A stretch of 41,604 bases of DNA from Diphasiastrum complanatum (lineage: Eukaryota > Streptophyta > Lycopodiopsida > Lycopodiales > Lycopodiaceae): positions 1 to 41,604 of the forward strand of contig MU835133.1 of NCBI GenBank assembly GCA_029204225.1, read 5' to 3'. Made by a program: the position numbers and the translations under genes. The notes below the pieces were generated by a model. That model searched no databases. It was not told the origin of the DNA and saw only the letters and a list, made by a program, of their open reading frames with translations. This document shows, one piece after another, positions 9,969 through 20,367 of this stretch (within the stretch, counting starts at the first letter, position 1; every line of letters starts with the position of its first letter).

Positions 9969-11353
9969 CTGCATAGAGCATTCATTTGGCCAAGCAAGAG
10001 AAGTTTATGTTCTCCTAAATGAAATCATATGATGAAACACTTTCTGAAAGGATAATACAAGGAGATATATACTGAATGTAAATATAAAATCAAACACCTA
10101 GGCTGTCAGTGAAATGTATACATCGCCCTCTTCTTCCTTGGGCATCATTTACAGACATGGAATACAGAACAAAGCTGGACTAAGAACCATGTGTGCTACT
10201 CTTTAGTTCACTATGATAGTAAACGTCCACAGTGAAAACAGTACACAGCAGTATCTAGAGACAACATTTATCTGCCCAGAAATGTAAAAGCATACTTCAA
10301 TTCAAGACAGCAGCATTGCTAATATAAAGGATAATAGCACTATTGAGCACAAAATTGGAAATAGTAAAGCCAAAGAAGAATAACCACTACCAATACCAAG
10401 TAACATGTCCCTTCGCCCTGAGGTTCTATTTGATTCTCAGTCTTCTCCCACCGGTGGTCGCTATTGGGGTAGTATAACATTGGATACTTTTTCTTATCTA
10501 CCATCTTGCTCTTTATGTGCTAATAACAAATACTCCAGATAAAAATGAAACAACTCTTACAACATTGGCCTATCCCTCGTATATATTGGACAAATATTTC
10601 GATACATTAAATTGGGCTCACCAACTCCTATAACATGGGCCCATCCCTCATAGATAGTGGACAAATATTCTGTATATATTGTTTTAGGCCTACCACGCTC
10701 AAAGATCGCATGATAGAAGTTTGATATTATGGACAAGTATTGCCAACAGCGTTCATAGAACTATAACCATGGAGCAGTGCACATGTGGCTTTTTGTCCAT
10801 ACAATGTGATACCAAGTTTACTTTTGAATAGAGCTCATGTTTATGTTCATTTCTTTTTGGGTGATGCTTGCGATCAGAGGCTACTTGCCTATCTAATGTC
10901 CTCTTGACTTTATTTTGGAAGATTATTTCAATTCTGAAGTAATTTGTTTAAGCTTCTTGAAGGTTCGTTAGTACCACTAATGGATTGACATCTTTTTTAT
11001 TGTAACACAAATACTAGCCTGTAACTCATTGACTCCAAAAGTTCTTCATTTAACAAGATGATCACTAAACTAGCTTAGCAACCTGGCCATCTACAAGTAT
11101 CATCAATCAGCCCTCTTAACCCCAAGACTACAGTTTCTTTCCTGGTGCAAGTGTGAGGCTGGGGACAAGCACAAAGTCATCACAGCATACATTCTTCATT
11201 TCAAAATGTAGAAAGGTCTTTCCAGCTAATAGCTGAAACAAAGTAGCAGAAAGATAATTACTATAGATAAACCTTCAAAGATGGCAACAAATTTCCACCA
11301 ACCAATCCATGAAAAGTACACCGTGAAAGCAAAGAGCCAAATTTGGTACTTAC
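9969..11353. other. PRKDC: Intron of the DNA-PKcs-like gene (1385 bp)
   Basis: Lies between donor GTAAGTACC (11353) and acceptor TATGCAG (9969). No coding sequence or complete mobile element recognised. Holds a diverged 71-bp tandem duplication at 10554-10696. Confidence 0.75.
10554..10696. repeat. Diverged tandem duplication, period 71 bp, two units
   Basis: Units start at 10554 (CTCTTACAACATTGGCC) and 10625 (CTCCTATAACATGGGCC); both continue with ATCCCTC and later GGACAAATATT, and end near ACCA. A further GGACAAGTATT follows at about 10732. Confidence 0.7.
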
Positions 11354-11637
11354 CTCTTCTTCTTTCGCCCTTACTGCTCTAACGCTGGCCAACTGAGCTC
11401 GAGTCATGCCCACAGTAGCACTCCTCATTGAATTATTCTCAAAAATTTTACGGTCGGTTCCTTCCCCATAAAAGGTAGTCTCCAGCTCAAACAGATAATC
11501 GTTAATCTGTGGGATAATGTCAGAAAGGTAGCGCTGCAGTTCTTTAGGACACTGCTTATGCCACCTTTCCAAAGCATCAATGGCAACAGTTGCCAATGGG
11601 GAGTACGTAACAAAGTCAAGGTCTCCAAACACAGCAC

Positions 11638-11639
<2 letters not shown>
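11354..11639 (-). CDS. PRKDC: DNA-PKcs-like exon 2 of 4 seen (partial CDS)
   Basis: 286 bp as drawn. Donor is GAAGAG followed by GTAAGTACC (11353). The chosen acceptor is the AG at 11641-11640, the edge of the GA tract, because only this phase joins the upstream exon (which ends with two bases of a codon) to this frame; the junction then reads KMG-CAVFGDLDF. Peptide contains TYSPLATVAIDALERWHKQ and SDIIPQINDYLFE, matching human YTPLAEVGLNALEEW and KDILPCLDGYL. Alternative: the frame stays open through the GA tract as a Glu-Arg repeat up to a good pyrimidine-rich acceptor at 11746, but that phase does not fit the upstream exon. The protein identity is solid; the exact 5' edge is not. Confidence 0.8.

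Positions 11640-11640
<1 letters not shown>

Positions 11641-11723
<83 letters not shown>
11641..11723. repeat. CT/GA microsatellite abutting a DNA-PKcs exon
   Basis: About 36 TC units on the plus strand, then a slightly interrupted end (TTTCTCTCTCT). On the gene's strand this is a GA tract directly before the coding sequence, where a pyrimidine tract would be expected. Confidence 0.95.
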
Positions 11724-12070
11724 AAAGTCATAAAAGCACCAATAGCTGGCAACAATGACAAAAGAGATTAAGAAATATTAGAGATTCAAGTGTTCAAGTT
11801 AGAAGGATATCAGATACACAAAACGATTCACAAGAAGCCACTCCTGTTCTTGATACCACCTTGGGAGTTTTGCATCAAAAGGCATGAATAGGGCATGGAG
11901 ACCAAAGCAGGACAACACCACCTTCATTATTAAATGTGTTTCACAAGAGAGAGAATAATGATCTTACTTTTATTCAGGTGGACATCTTTCTGGAAAGCCA
12001 AGGAGACAGGTATCCTACAAAAATGGCTGATCGCCTCTTGTAGACAGGAGATCACCTCCTACAACACATG
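11724..12070. other. Intron sequence left of gypsy C
   Basis: Part of the 10.6-kb intron between exons at 22224-22426 and 11354-11639. A strong unused acceptor-like site (TTGTTGCCAG on the minus strand, ending at 11746) is present. No element recognised. Confidence 0.5.
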
Positions 12071-12443
12071 AGTTACAAGCTAAGATTCACTAGCTATGCT
12101 AGAAAGCAGGACTTAAGCTAGAAAGCAGGAAGAGAATGCTTAAGGAGGCTAAAGAGGAGCAATCATCATAAACTGAATAAAGGAATACAATGCTGCCCTA
12201 CTTATACCCTCCCCCTGAATCAAATGGAGGATTCAAAAAAGGGAGGGAAAAGGATTTGGAGGGAAAATAGTGCACCCTCCCAATAGGAGGACCCCCACTC
12301 CAAATCAATGTGACCAAGTTCTAAAAATATAACCAAATAGGGCCCAAGGTCAGTATATGAATAAAAAGGGCCCTTAGGCCTGCTTATGCATAATAACAAT
12401 AAAAGAATGGACGCGGCGAATGTAATGAGCCAAGTCCATAACT
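12071..12443 (-). repeat. 3' LTR of gypsy C (373 bp)
   Basis: Shared ends with the other LTR are AGTTAC (plus-strand left) and TAACT (right), an inverted AGTTA/TAACT pair rather than TG...CA. Seven differences from 16561-16933, two of them adjacent near 12273. Confidence 0.92.
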
Positions 12444-12452
12444 CTCCCCTGC
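12444..12452 (-). promoter_or_regulatory. Polypurine tract of gypsy C
   Basis: Minus strand reads GCAGGGGAG immediately before the 3' LTR, short but correctly placed. Confidence 0.6.
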
Positions 12453-12659
12453 AGAAAAACAAAGCCCTCCACCGGCTAGCAAGCATAATGACTATCTAAA
12501 ACAATACTATAAGCATGCTAAATACCGAAAATCACAAACTAATGGAAATACTGATGGAGAGGACATAAGTCGTCACAACAGATACCCCAAAAGCATCATA
12601 ACTGTGTAAAGCAAGTACTAAGCAAATACGACAATAAAGAATAGTCATAGCTAGCCGAA

Positions 12660-13920
12660 TCATGAAGCAGAGGGAACATCTACAATGACATCTGTAGTAG
12701 AGGAGAGAACTAAAGCCATGAGGGATCGAGCCCGATCTGCCAATAATGGTGTATGATAAAACACATCAATAGGCTCCCAAGTGGCCTCCTCAAGAGGACG
12801 ACCATCCCACTGTACTAAAAACTGAACCTGCCTGCGACGTCGACTGTACTGAAGGCGAACCTGATGGATGGCAGCTGGCAAAAAAGGGAACAGCTCTGGC
12901 TCTGTAGGAAATGTGAGATCGCGAGGAGCATCATTTTCAATGACAGCTCGTAACAGGCTAACATGAAAGATATCACAAGCTCGTGTAGAGTCAGGCAACT
13001 ATAACCATATGTAACAGGGCTGAGGCGATCCAAGATACAGTAAGGCCCATAATAGCGTGGTGCAAGCTTCTCAGTAGAAGCATGACTCTGAACAAAGTGA
13101 TGACGTGCAAAGCGTAACCGGAGGTAAACCATATCACCAACCTGAAACTCAACATGACGGCAATGACGATCAACATAAGTCTGATAGCGCTGCTGAACAT
13201 GCTGTAAGTGAGTAGTAGCCCTAGCAATAAGCTCACGAACACCGGATAAAAAAGAAGCAATGGTAACTGGTGTATCATCAGGAGGAAGAGGCACCCCTGG
13301 CAAAAGTGGAGCATACCCATGAGCCAATAAGAAAGGTGAAACTCCAGTGCTGGTATTAACAGAGCTATTATAGCTATACTCTGCCAAACATAAATGTTGG
13401 TCACAATCCTTCCCGGAAGGAGAAACAAAATGTCGAAGGTAATCCTCAAGGATCTGATTAAGGACCTCAGTCTGCCCATCAGCAGTAGAATGATAAGCAG
13501 TACCCATCAGAAGCTGTACATCCAAAATACACATAAGCTCTGTCCAGAACGTAGATGTAAACTTACTATCCCGATCAGATAGGATAGTACGTGGCATACC
13601 ATGCAGGCGAAAAATATCTGATAGAAAAAGACGTGCGCACTGCTCAGCTGTAATAGTACTGCGGACCGGTATAAAGTGTGCCTGTTTCAAGAACCGATCT
13701 ACCACCACCATACAAGAGTCATGACCACGGCGGGTATGAGGAAGACCAAGGATAAAGTCCATAGAAATATTTGTCCACTGGCGATGAGGAATGGGCCAAA
13801 AGAGGACGTAAAATATTATTCATAGCATTCTGAAATGTCGCTGGACCATTCTGAACACCAAATGGAAGAACACGAAATTCATACAAACCCAAATGAGTAC
13901 GAAATGCAGTCATATGCTCA
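12660..13920 (-). pseudogene. Gypsy C RT remnant fused to integrase and chromodomain
   Basis: A short RT piece ([36 protein letters not shown]; about 13920-13810) jumps directly into integrase ([14 protein letters not shown]). The integrase core keeps its catalytic acids: VVVDRF, SDRDSKFTSTFW and GQTEVLNQ. After KLAPRYYGPY a one-base frameshift near 13000 moves the reading to the frame containing ACDIFHVSLL and the chromodomain QFLVQWDGRPLEEATWEP (about 12840-12760). The deletion removes the RT active site, RNase H and the HHCC finger, so the product could not reverse transcribe. Stop is near 12660. Confidence 0.88.
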
Positions 13921-15649
13921 TCAGAAGGACGCCTTTGGCAGGCTACGCATAAACTGCTTCCCGGTAACCAATTGATAGTCACCCTGGGAATCAATACCAG
14001 AAAGTAAATGATGTCGACCAGCATCTGTAAAAGACAATGTCTGCTGAGAAAGATCCACAGCAACAGTACCAAGGGATGAAAACCAATCTGCACCAAGAAT
14101 AATGCCATAGCGCTCCAGAGGAATAGTATAGAAATCTGCCTGTCCAAAGAAGTCACCAATGCTATAGTCCAAGCCCTGAAACATCTGAGAGCTAATAAAA
14201 GTATGTGAGCTAGCAACCTCGACACTGAGAGACTGTGTAGCAGAAATAGGTGTAGCACGAATCCTGGTGGAAATGTAACTGCTAATAAATGAGTGTGTAT
14301 TGCCCGTATCCACCAAAGCAATATACTCTCGCCCCAAAATGTGAACACGTAACCGAATAGAACGAGGACCAGGACGCCCAGCCCAAGTGGCATAAGCAAG
14401 CTGCGCATGGCAAGCGGCAAAAGCAGGATCATCAGGAAGCGGGTCAGCCGGCTCATCAACAGAATGTGGGTCAGGAGTATCAAGAATCTGGATATAAACA
14501 TCAGAATCATCAGGAGTAAGAGCCTCATGGTAAAAAACAGCAGTAGGAGGACCAGGAGACTGTCGGCAATCACGGGCGAGATGATCTGGACTCTTACAAC
14601 GACAACAGAGGCGCTTCTGCTGAATCTCAGCGAACTCTGCAGCTGAATAACGGCGAACAAAGGCAGGGCGAGGTGTAGAAGGGCGAGGGGGAATGGTAGT
14701 AGAAGAAGCCAAAGTAGGAGAAGCAGTGGAAAGAGGGCGAGAAAAACGAGAAGAAGTGGACAACTTAGGATACTTATGCTGCAGGGTAGTAGCCAAGGAG
14801 ATACCATCTGAGAGAGTAGGAGGCCGAAAAGAGGAAACGTCATATCGTAAGGAGCCTCTAAGACCAGCAATTAAACGTGAAATAAGCTCTGTAGGATGAA
14901 CATCAGTAAAAAGGTAAGAAAGCTAAGTAAACTGATCAATATAAGCAGTCAAATTACTAGTATGGCGAAGGCTACGAAACAAATCATGTTGGCGAACCAA
15001 CCACTGTGGGTCAATCATAGCCATACAAAGATCATGCCGAAAAGTAGGCCATATATGTAATCCCTCACAAGTAGGCTCAGAGCGATAGACACGCCACCAA
15101 GTCTGAGCTCGACCATCTAAATGTAACGCAGCCAACTGCACTTTCTGGGTTTCAGTCTTGGGATACATAAGAAAATAGGTCTCTAACTTAGGGAAACAAT
15201 TTTCCAAGATATTCCCATCAGATGAACCAGAATAAGTGGTAAGCTGGATGCGATCACGAAAATCACGAGCAAAATGAGGCTCAGGATTACCTGAAAAAGT
15301 AGAGAAATCTTGGTGGTGCGGAGGGAAATCAAGGTGGTGGTACAGAAGACCCGAAAGGAGACCCATAAGAACTAGCACTATATGAAGGGAGACCAAACGT
15401 ACTACCAAAAGCACCTCCTGAAGATGAAGATGGAGCAGGAGCAGGCGTACTCAAAATAGGAAATAAAGGTGCTTTACCAGGACGATGAAGAATGTCTAGG
15501 GCGGTGGTATCCCCTCGTGGTAGGATAGTCTCAAGGCTAGAAAGAATACGATCAATACGACTCTCAAGATGATCCATGCGGGAATCAATATGTGTAAAAC
15601 GATCATCTAAAGAGCTCTGCGGAGGGTCTTTTGATGAAGAAGTCGCCAT
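13921..15649 (-). pseudogene. Gypsy C gag and protease, one frameshift and one amber codon
   Basis: Likely start ATG at 15649 (MATSSSKDPPQSSLDDRF). A Ser/Pro-rich linker ends with a frameshift near 15330-15410. The retrotransposon gag core follows (FSGNPEPHFARDF, GRAQTWWRVYRSE). A TAG at 14923 interrupts an otherwise continuous frame, which then carries the zinc knuckle [14 protein letters not shown] (C-x2-C-x4-H-x4-C; near 14610) and an aspartic protease with the normal active site [13 protein letters not shown] (near 14310). It ends shortly after GADWFSSLG where the first internal deletion begins. Gag packages element RNA; protease would cut the polyprotein. Confidence 0.88.
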
Positions 15650-15989
15650 AGGGACTAAGGAAGAGACAAAAACCTGAGGGAGAGGACGTTTGTCGTCACC
15701 CCAACTTAGTCTAACTTCCAAAATCACCAAAAATGGCACGTAAACAGTCAATCAAGATGGATAATAATCAGAAAATGAGGGGCTGAGAAAGTAGAAGGTT
15801 TCTAACAAAATGGAAAATTGGACAGAGGAGGGTGTGAGGCAACAAATATGAACAAGAATAGGGGCCAGGAAAGAGCAATATGTGAGCAGAAAAGACAGCA
15901 AGTAGGTGCAAAAAGGAAGTGCAAAAAGGGCGCAAGCAATACCTGGGTGGGTGCTGATCCGTCGTTCACTCGGTAGTGCCAACAAAGAG

Positions 15990-16545
15990 AGGTAAAAGCT
16001 GAAGATAATAGGGCATTGGGCAGCAACTACCAAGATCCACAATATGCTGAAGAATAGGCTGAAAAAAGGTGTTGAAGGTGCCGAACAGCCTCCAATCAAT
16101 AGCCGAAACGGACAGCAAGTCGGTGACGAAAAATGAGACGGTAGTAGGGCGCTGGACAGCCTCCAGTCAATATCAAAAATGGACAGCAAATCGGTGACGA
16201 AAAGTGTCGAAAATGATGAGGTAGTAGGGCGCTGGGCAATAGCTACCAAATCTACAAAAACAATGAAAATCTGCCGAAAAAATCGACGAAAGTGATGGGT
16301 TAGCAGGGCGCTGGACAGCCTCCACCAAAACTGCAAAAAATGATGAAGAAATCGTCGAAAGTGATGGGCAGTAGGGCACTAGACAGCCACCACCAATCTG
16401 CAAAAATTACGGAGAAAAATCGATGAAAGTGATGCGTGGTAGGGCGCTGGACAGCCTCCACCAATCTGCAGGAAGGTTGACGGAGAAAAATCGATGAAAG
16501 TGATGGGTGGTAGGGCGCTGGACAGCCTCCACCAATTTGCAGGAA
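15990..16545 (-). repeat. Minisatellite in the gypsy C leader, about eight units of 63-80 bp
   Basis: On the plus strand the motif AGGGCGCTGGACAGCCTCC recurs, exactly or slightly changed, near 16010, 16073, 16147, 16228, 16303, 16371, 16440 and 16511; between the cores are CAATCTGC, AAATCG and GAAAGTGATGGG. The last units (right) are the most alike. It fills the space between the primer site and the gag region. Confidence 0.85.
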
Positions 16546-16548
16546 AGT

Positions 16549-16560
16549 GCTCTGATACCA
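16549..16560 (-). promoter_or_regulatory. Primer binding site of gypsy C
   Basis: Minus strand reads TGGTATCAGAGC with no spacer from the 5' LTR, complementary to the 3' end of plant initiator-Met tRNA. It fixes both the LTR boundary and the element's orientation. Confidence 0.93.
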
Positions 16561-16933
16561 AGTTACAAGCTAAGATTCACTAGCTATGCTAGAAAGCAGG
16601 ACTTAAGCTAGAAAGCAGGAAGAGAATGCTTAAGGAGGCTAAAGAGGAGCAATCATCATAAACTGAATAAAGGAATACAATGCTGCCCTACTTATACCCT
16701 CTCCCTGAATCAAATGGATGATTCAAAAAAGGGAGGGAAAAGGATTTGGAGGGAAAATAGTGTGCCCTCCCAATAGGAGGACCCCCACTCCAAATCAATG
16801 TGACCAAGTCCTAGAAATATAACCAAATAGGGCCCAAGGTCAGTATATGAATAAAAAGGGCCCTTAGGCCTGCTTATGCATAATAACAATAAGAGAATGG
16901 ACGCGGCGAATGTAATGAGCCAAGTCCATAACT
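16561..16933 (-). repeat. 5' LTR of gypsy C (373 bp)
   Basis: Pairs with 12071-12443. In sense direction it begins AGTTATGGAC and ends CTTGTAACT, next to the primer site. Confidence 0.92.
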
Positions 16934-17640
16934 CGTGCCTAGGATTCTGGGTACACTGAGTGTGGGAGCACCCCAAGGTACCAACCAACCCTCTACTGAC
17001 AGAATTTCGGAACTGTAACAAGATATATTCATCATCTACACTCATTGAGACTTTCAAGACTTTATTGCGAGAGGAGATATTAAATTTTTCCTGGAGACAC
17101 ATGAGAGTCCAGAGAGAGCATTACCAAATTTCCATATTGGACATGTCTTCCTTCGTAATACTTCCATATGCATATCATCCATGTACGTACCTCCATTCCC
17201 TAGCTTCTTTGAGAACCATACACCAATATCGTGCCTTTTTGAAGTGCAAAAAGCAGCTTACATTGAGGGGGTAAAGTAGTGACTCATGGATCTCCTACAC
17301 AGCTCATCCTAAGGAGTCTTTTGGCGAGAATTTCTTCCTTGTGCCACTCCCCCTCTCTTGACAAACTTCTATACATGGACCCCATATGCTGAAACATTTT
17401 ACACAGTCCTACAGCCATTCCTATTTCCATCTCACCCAAGCCTTTTAAGTTCGCACTCTTTACCATCCACATGATAAAAGGAAAGGAAAGTTTACATTTC
17501 AGGATGCATATTCATGACTCAATGAGTAAGTGTCAACTTTTTGACACAATGGTGTCTACAACTACGTATAGAATGAAGGCATGGTACACAACTTACAAGA
17601 TCTAATAGGGCCAATTTCTCACATCTTCAAATCACTACAT
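16934..17640. other. Unassigned intron sequence with two short minus-strand frames
   Basis: No element identified. Two minus-strand frames are open: about 17102-16934, and 17472-17284 (62 codons; contains GLGEMEIGMAVGLCKMFQHM). The second starts with ATG and is unusually Met/Lys-rich. They fall inside the DNA-PKcs intron, so they would belong to another gene or repeat if real. I do not recognise either. Confidence 0.3.
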
Positions 17641-17659
17641 TGTCAAAAATGATAAACAA

Positions 17660-18400
17660 CAAGCCCTTCAGTTCCCAGTCAAACGTTAGCATAGATTTTC
17701 ATGCTCCACTTTCAATTACAGGCTATCTTCAAATTGACTGCCACATACAGAGGCTCATGGAATCTGGGGATGAGGATGATAGTCTAGATGCAAATGTCCA
17801 TGGATAGCTTCTACATTTGCAAGAAGCTTTCATGAGCAAGGTATCTCCTATGTTGGTATAGCATTGCAGTTATTAGATTCGATCAGCATTTCTATACTAT
17901 CTCCCCTAGAGGGACTTATGCATACACTAGGTGAGTTATTAGCGGATCGTATGTTCAAAGAGCCTAGGGTGGTCCCTTGGGTGTCAAGCAAGATATCTAG
18001 TAGATGCACTTTATTCAGATTGATCAACACAAAGATATTATCTTACCGCAATATTTGAATTTAGGATTGTCACACAGCCTCCGCTCTACCTTAGGGCAAC
18101 TCAAAGTATCTTCACATCAATTGTAGGTAGCGATGGGTTGTTCCAAGGCACCCCCATAGATGAGCAATTTTGTCAGTTGTGTTCCATTGGGTGAGGTAGA
18201 GACAAAGGATCACTTTACCTTCAGATGCCCATCATCCCATGAGATCCTAGAGAAATATTATTGCTTATTTTGGATCATCCTGCAACTCTCCGTTCTCTTA
18301 CATCATGTGTAAACAAGACATGCATTGCTTTCATGATAGAAGACATTTTGAGAGGCGAGAAATGATGGATAAAATAGATGAAGATCACTAGGTCTTACTA
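17660..18400 (+). mobile_element. LINE E: decayed ORF2 C-terminal part on plus strand
   Basis: Plus-strand readings GISYVGIALQLL, SISISILSPLEGLMHTLGEL and then LGQLKVSSHQL, QLCSI-like and DHFTFRCPSSHEI (about 18080-18250) line up with the ORF2 C-terminus of LINE D (FGISITKLPSGTHQYI, LGQLRVSSHQL, EEHFIFRCPVYYEI). Many stops and shifts. No conserved 3' tail was found after it. Confidence 0.7.
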
Positions 18401-19189
18401 GCTCTCACAAAATCAAGAACCATAGAACTCACACAACAGAGATGGAGAGAACACGGTGAAGGAGAAAATTTTGCTTAACGACAGGCTTCCAGAGTACAAA
18501 TCCTTGTTAATTTTTTCCACCAGCCAGTCATGACTAGTTTTAATAAGAAACTTGTGGGCCTCTGCATATCTAATTTTTGGCACCCATGCATTTACTTATT
18601 CACTTCGAGTCAGTTTTTATGAAAAGTCTTACATTTGGCTTACAACTCAAAATATTTTCAACCCCCATCAGTAAACTATGTACAAATACAACATTAAAGG
18701 GGGTACTCAATAGAACATCATCCTCTAACACAGCCCCTAATGTCTTTTGAGACGCACACCTTGTAGAAAGTTCTTGATGAGATGCAGATACTAAAAGAAC
18801 TTATAATTCTCAAAGAAGAAAGAACTATTGTAGTGCCGTGTGTTACATGCCTAGGAGTGGATACTCACCATGAGTATGCCAGATACCAAAATTCTCAGTT
18901 ACAAGCTGTAAATCTTTAGGAATAAATCATTTGTAAATAATCATCGACAATTACGGATGGTCTTATTACATTAGAGACATTGCATGAAGTTGTTGATTTC
19001 CAATTGTTGGTTAGTAATTAGTTACTAGGTGGTAGTTAATAAATCTCTATCTTTTCCTATCAGAGATTGATTTTGGTTTATGTTAAGAGGACATTTTGAG
19101 ACATGTACTTTCAGTCTTGCATAGCTTAGGGTAACTTACAGACATTCATAAAGCTTCCTCTCCTCACTTGCTCTCCTTGCAGCACCTCC
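18401..19189. other. Unassigned intron sequence
   Basis: AT-rich, no coding potential or recognised repeat. It may include the untranslated 3' part of LINE E or the 5' part of LINE F. Confidence 0.3.
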
Positions 19190-19192
19190 TCT

Positions 19193-20367
19193 ATGGCTCC
19201 AAAAAAGAGAGGGGGAACTAGCTCCCTCCCTACCCTCAGCTCTACCCACCCTGCAGCCTGCAGCAGCAGCACAGCGCTGTCTGATGCTGCAGCACAGCCT
19301 GCAGCAGCAGCGCTGCCTGATGTGCTGCCTGCTGCAGCGCTGTCTGCTGCAGCGCTGTCTGCTGCCGCGCTGTCTGCTGTAGCTGCTGCAACTGCATCTG
19401 CATCTAAAAACCCCCCTCCTGCTTCTCCTGCCACGACTAGGGTTCTTCCTTTGCCCAGTTCTTCCGCTTCCAATCCTTCTAATGCTGCCAGTGATTCCTC
19501 TATAGCTCCACTACACACTGGTACTAATCCATACACTTCAAAGTTGTTCTCCTCCTGGCAGATCGATTAATTCAATGTTGAGTTTCAGTTTTCGAAGCAA
19601 GAAATCTCACAGTTGAAAGAAATAGTGAACTCCCTTGTCAAAGAAAAGAATATGTTGAAGTGCACAATTGTATCGCTGGAACAGTCAATTTGGCAATTAC
19701 CAACGGGTTACATCCTCAGAATCCACTACCACAATGCTAGGTGAACTGGAAAATAAGATTGAGAAGCAGAAAGAAGAGGCCCTTTCTCTTGGGCATCTAT
19801 CTTGAAGAGGGGCACCAAACCTAGCGCTCCCATCTCCTTGGTCATTTCAGCCACGGTTCCGAAAGAAAGATCTAGGGAACAAAAATGCCACAACATTAGG
19901 GTCCGGGGGATTCTGAATACACAGGATGCCACTGCGGAGGCCAAACATTTCCTTGAAACCACATTAGGGTCCGGGGGATTCTGAATACACAGGATGCCAC
20001 TGCGGAGGCCAAACATTTCCTTGAAACCACATTTAGGCTCAAAATAGAGGGGTCGGATACAGCTTGGAGAACCGCCAGAGATACAGCGACATTGGCTATT
20101 CACTTTGCTTCCCTTGAGTGCCGCAGAGAGGCTCTGCGTTGCAGGGCCAGGTTACGAGGTACAACCATATTTATGGACGATGATCTTACATACATCCAGG
20201 TTGAGGAAAGGCAGAAGGCCTTCCAGGAAGCGCGGGACTCTGACAAACGAGCGATCCATCGTGATGGACGTGTGCAATATATTGATAGCACCCTTCTAGT
20301 ACCCAGTGCCAAGGATTTGGGTTTCCCGGGTTTGGAGTACCCCAAGTTCCCATGCAGACCATCTCCA
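19193..20367 (+). pseudogene. LINE F ORF1, frameshifted, with 68-bp tandem duplication
   Basis: Starts MAPKKRGGTSSLP, comparable to the MAPMEKGGAPTPP start of L4 ORF1, then a long Ala/Ser low-complexity segment (repeated ALSAA units, 19260-19420). The coiled-coil region (QEISQLKEIVNSLVKEKN) follows after a stop at 19568. CHNIRVRGILN is at about 19890 and is repeated by the tandem duplication. The C-terminal domain is open at 20092-20330 (HFASLECRREALR, TIFMDDDLTYIQVEE, DGRVQYIDS). Several stops; not functional as read. Confidence 0.75.
19893..20028 (+). repeat. 68-bp exact tandem duplication in LINE F ORF1
   Basis: Units 19893-19960 and 19961-20028, both starting ACATTAGGGTCCGGG and ending CTTGAAACC. 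Because 68 is not a multiple of three, the copy shifts the frame. The next bases, ACATTTAGG, resemble the unit start and suggest slippage at a short match. Confidence 0.9.

Larger units (their letters stand above)
12071..16933 (-). mobile_element. Ty3/gypsy chromovirus element C, deletion derivative
   Basis: Complete insertion on the minus strand with two 373-bp LTRs that differ at 7 positions (1.9%). Order in sense direction: 5' LTR, primer site directly abutting it, repeat-rich leader, gag with zinc knuckle, aspartic protease, a short RT remnant, integrase core, chromodomain, polypurine tract, 3' LTR. Most of RT (including the catalytic YxDD), all RNase H and the integrase zinc finger are deleted, so it must rely on other copies to move. 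It is a different family from gypsy A/B. Flanks give no clean 5-bp duplication; the nearest match is CATG left and CGTG right. It sits in the large DNA-PKcs intron in the gene's own orientation. Confidence 0.93.

Noticed and set aside
11641-11761. Glu-Arg repeat protein read through the GA tract
   Set aside because: The frame is open only because GA repeats encode no stop; the phase from the acceptor at 11746 does not fit the upstream exon. Kept only as an alternative for the exon edge.
11830-11940. Minus-strand reading with MPFDAKLPRWYQ as a further DNA-PKcs exon
   Set aside because: It lies between two exons whose protein sequence is already contiguous, and has stops and no good splice pair.
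14407-14899. Plus-strand frames across gypsy C gag
   Set aside because: Shadows of the minus-strand gag/protease frame, which has clear zinc-knuckle and DTG motifs.
15990-16545. CRISPR-like array
   Set aside because: Units are contiguous, diverged and ~70 bp with no distinct spacers, inside an LTR element leader in a eukaryotic genome.
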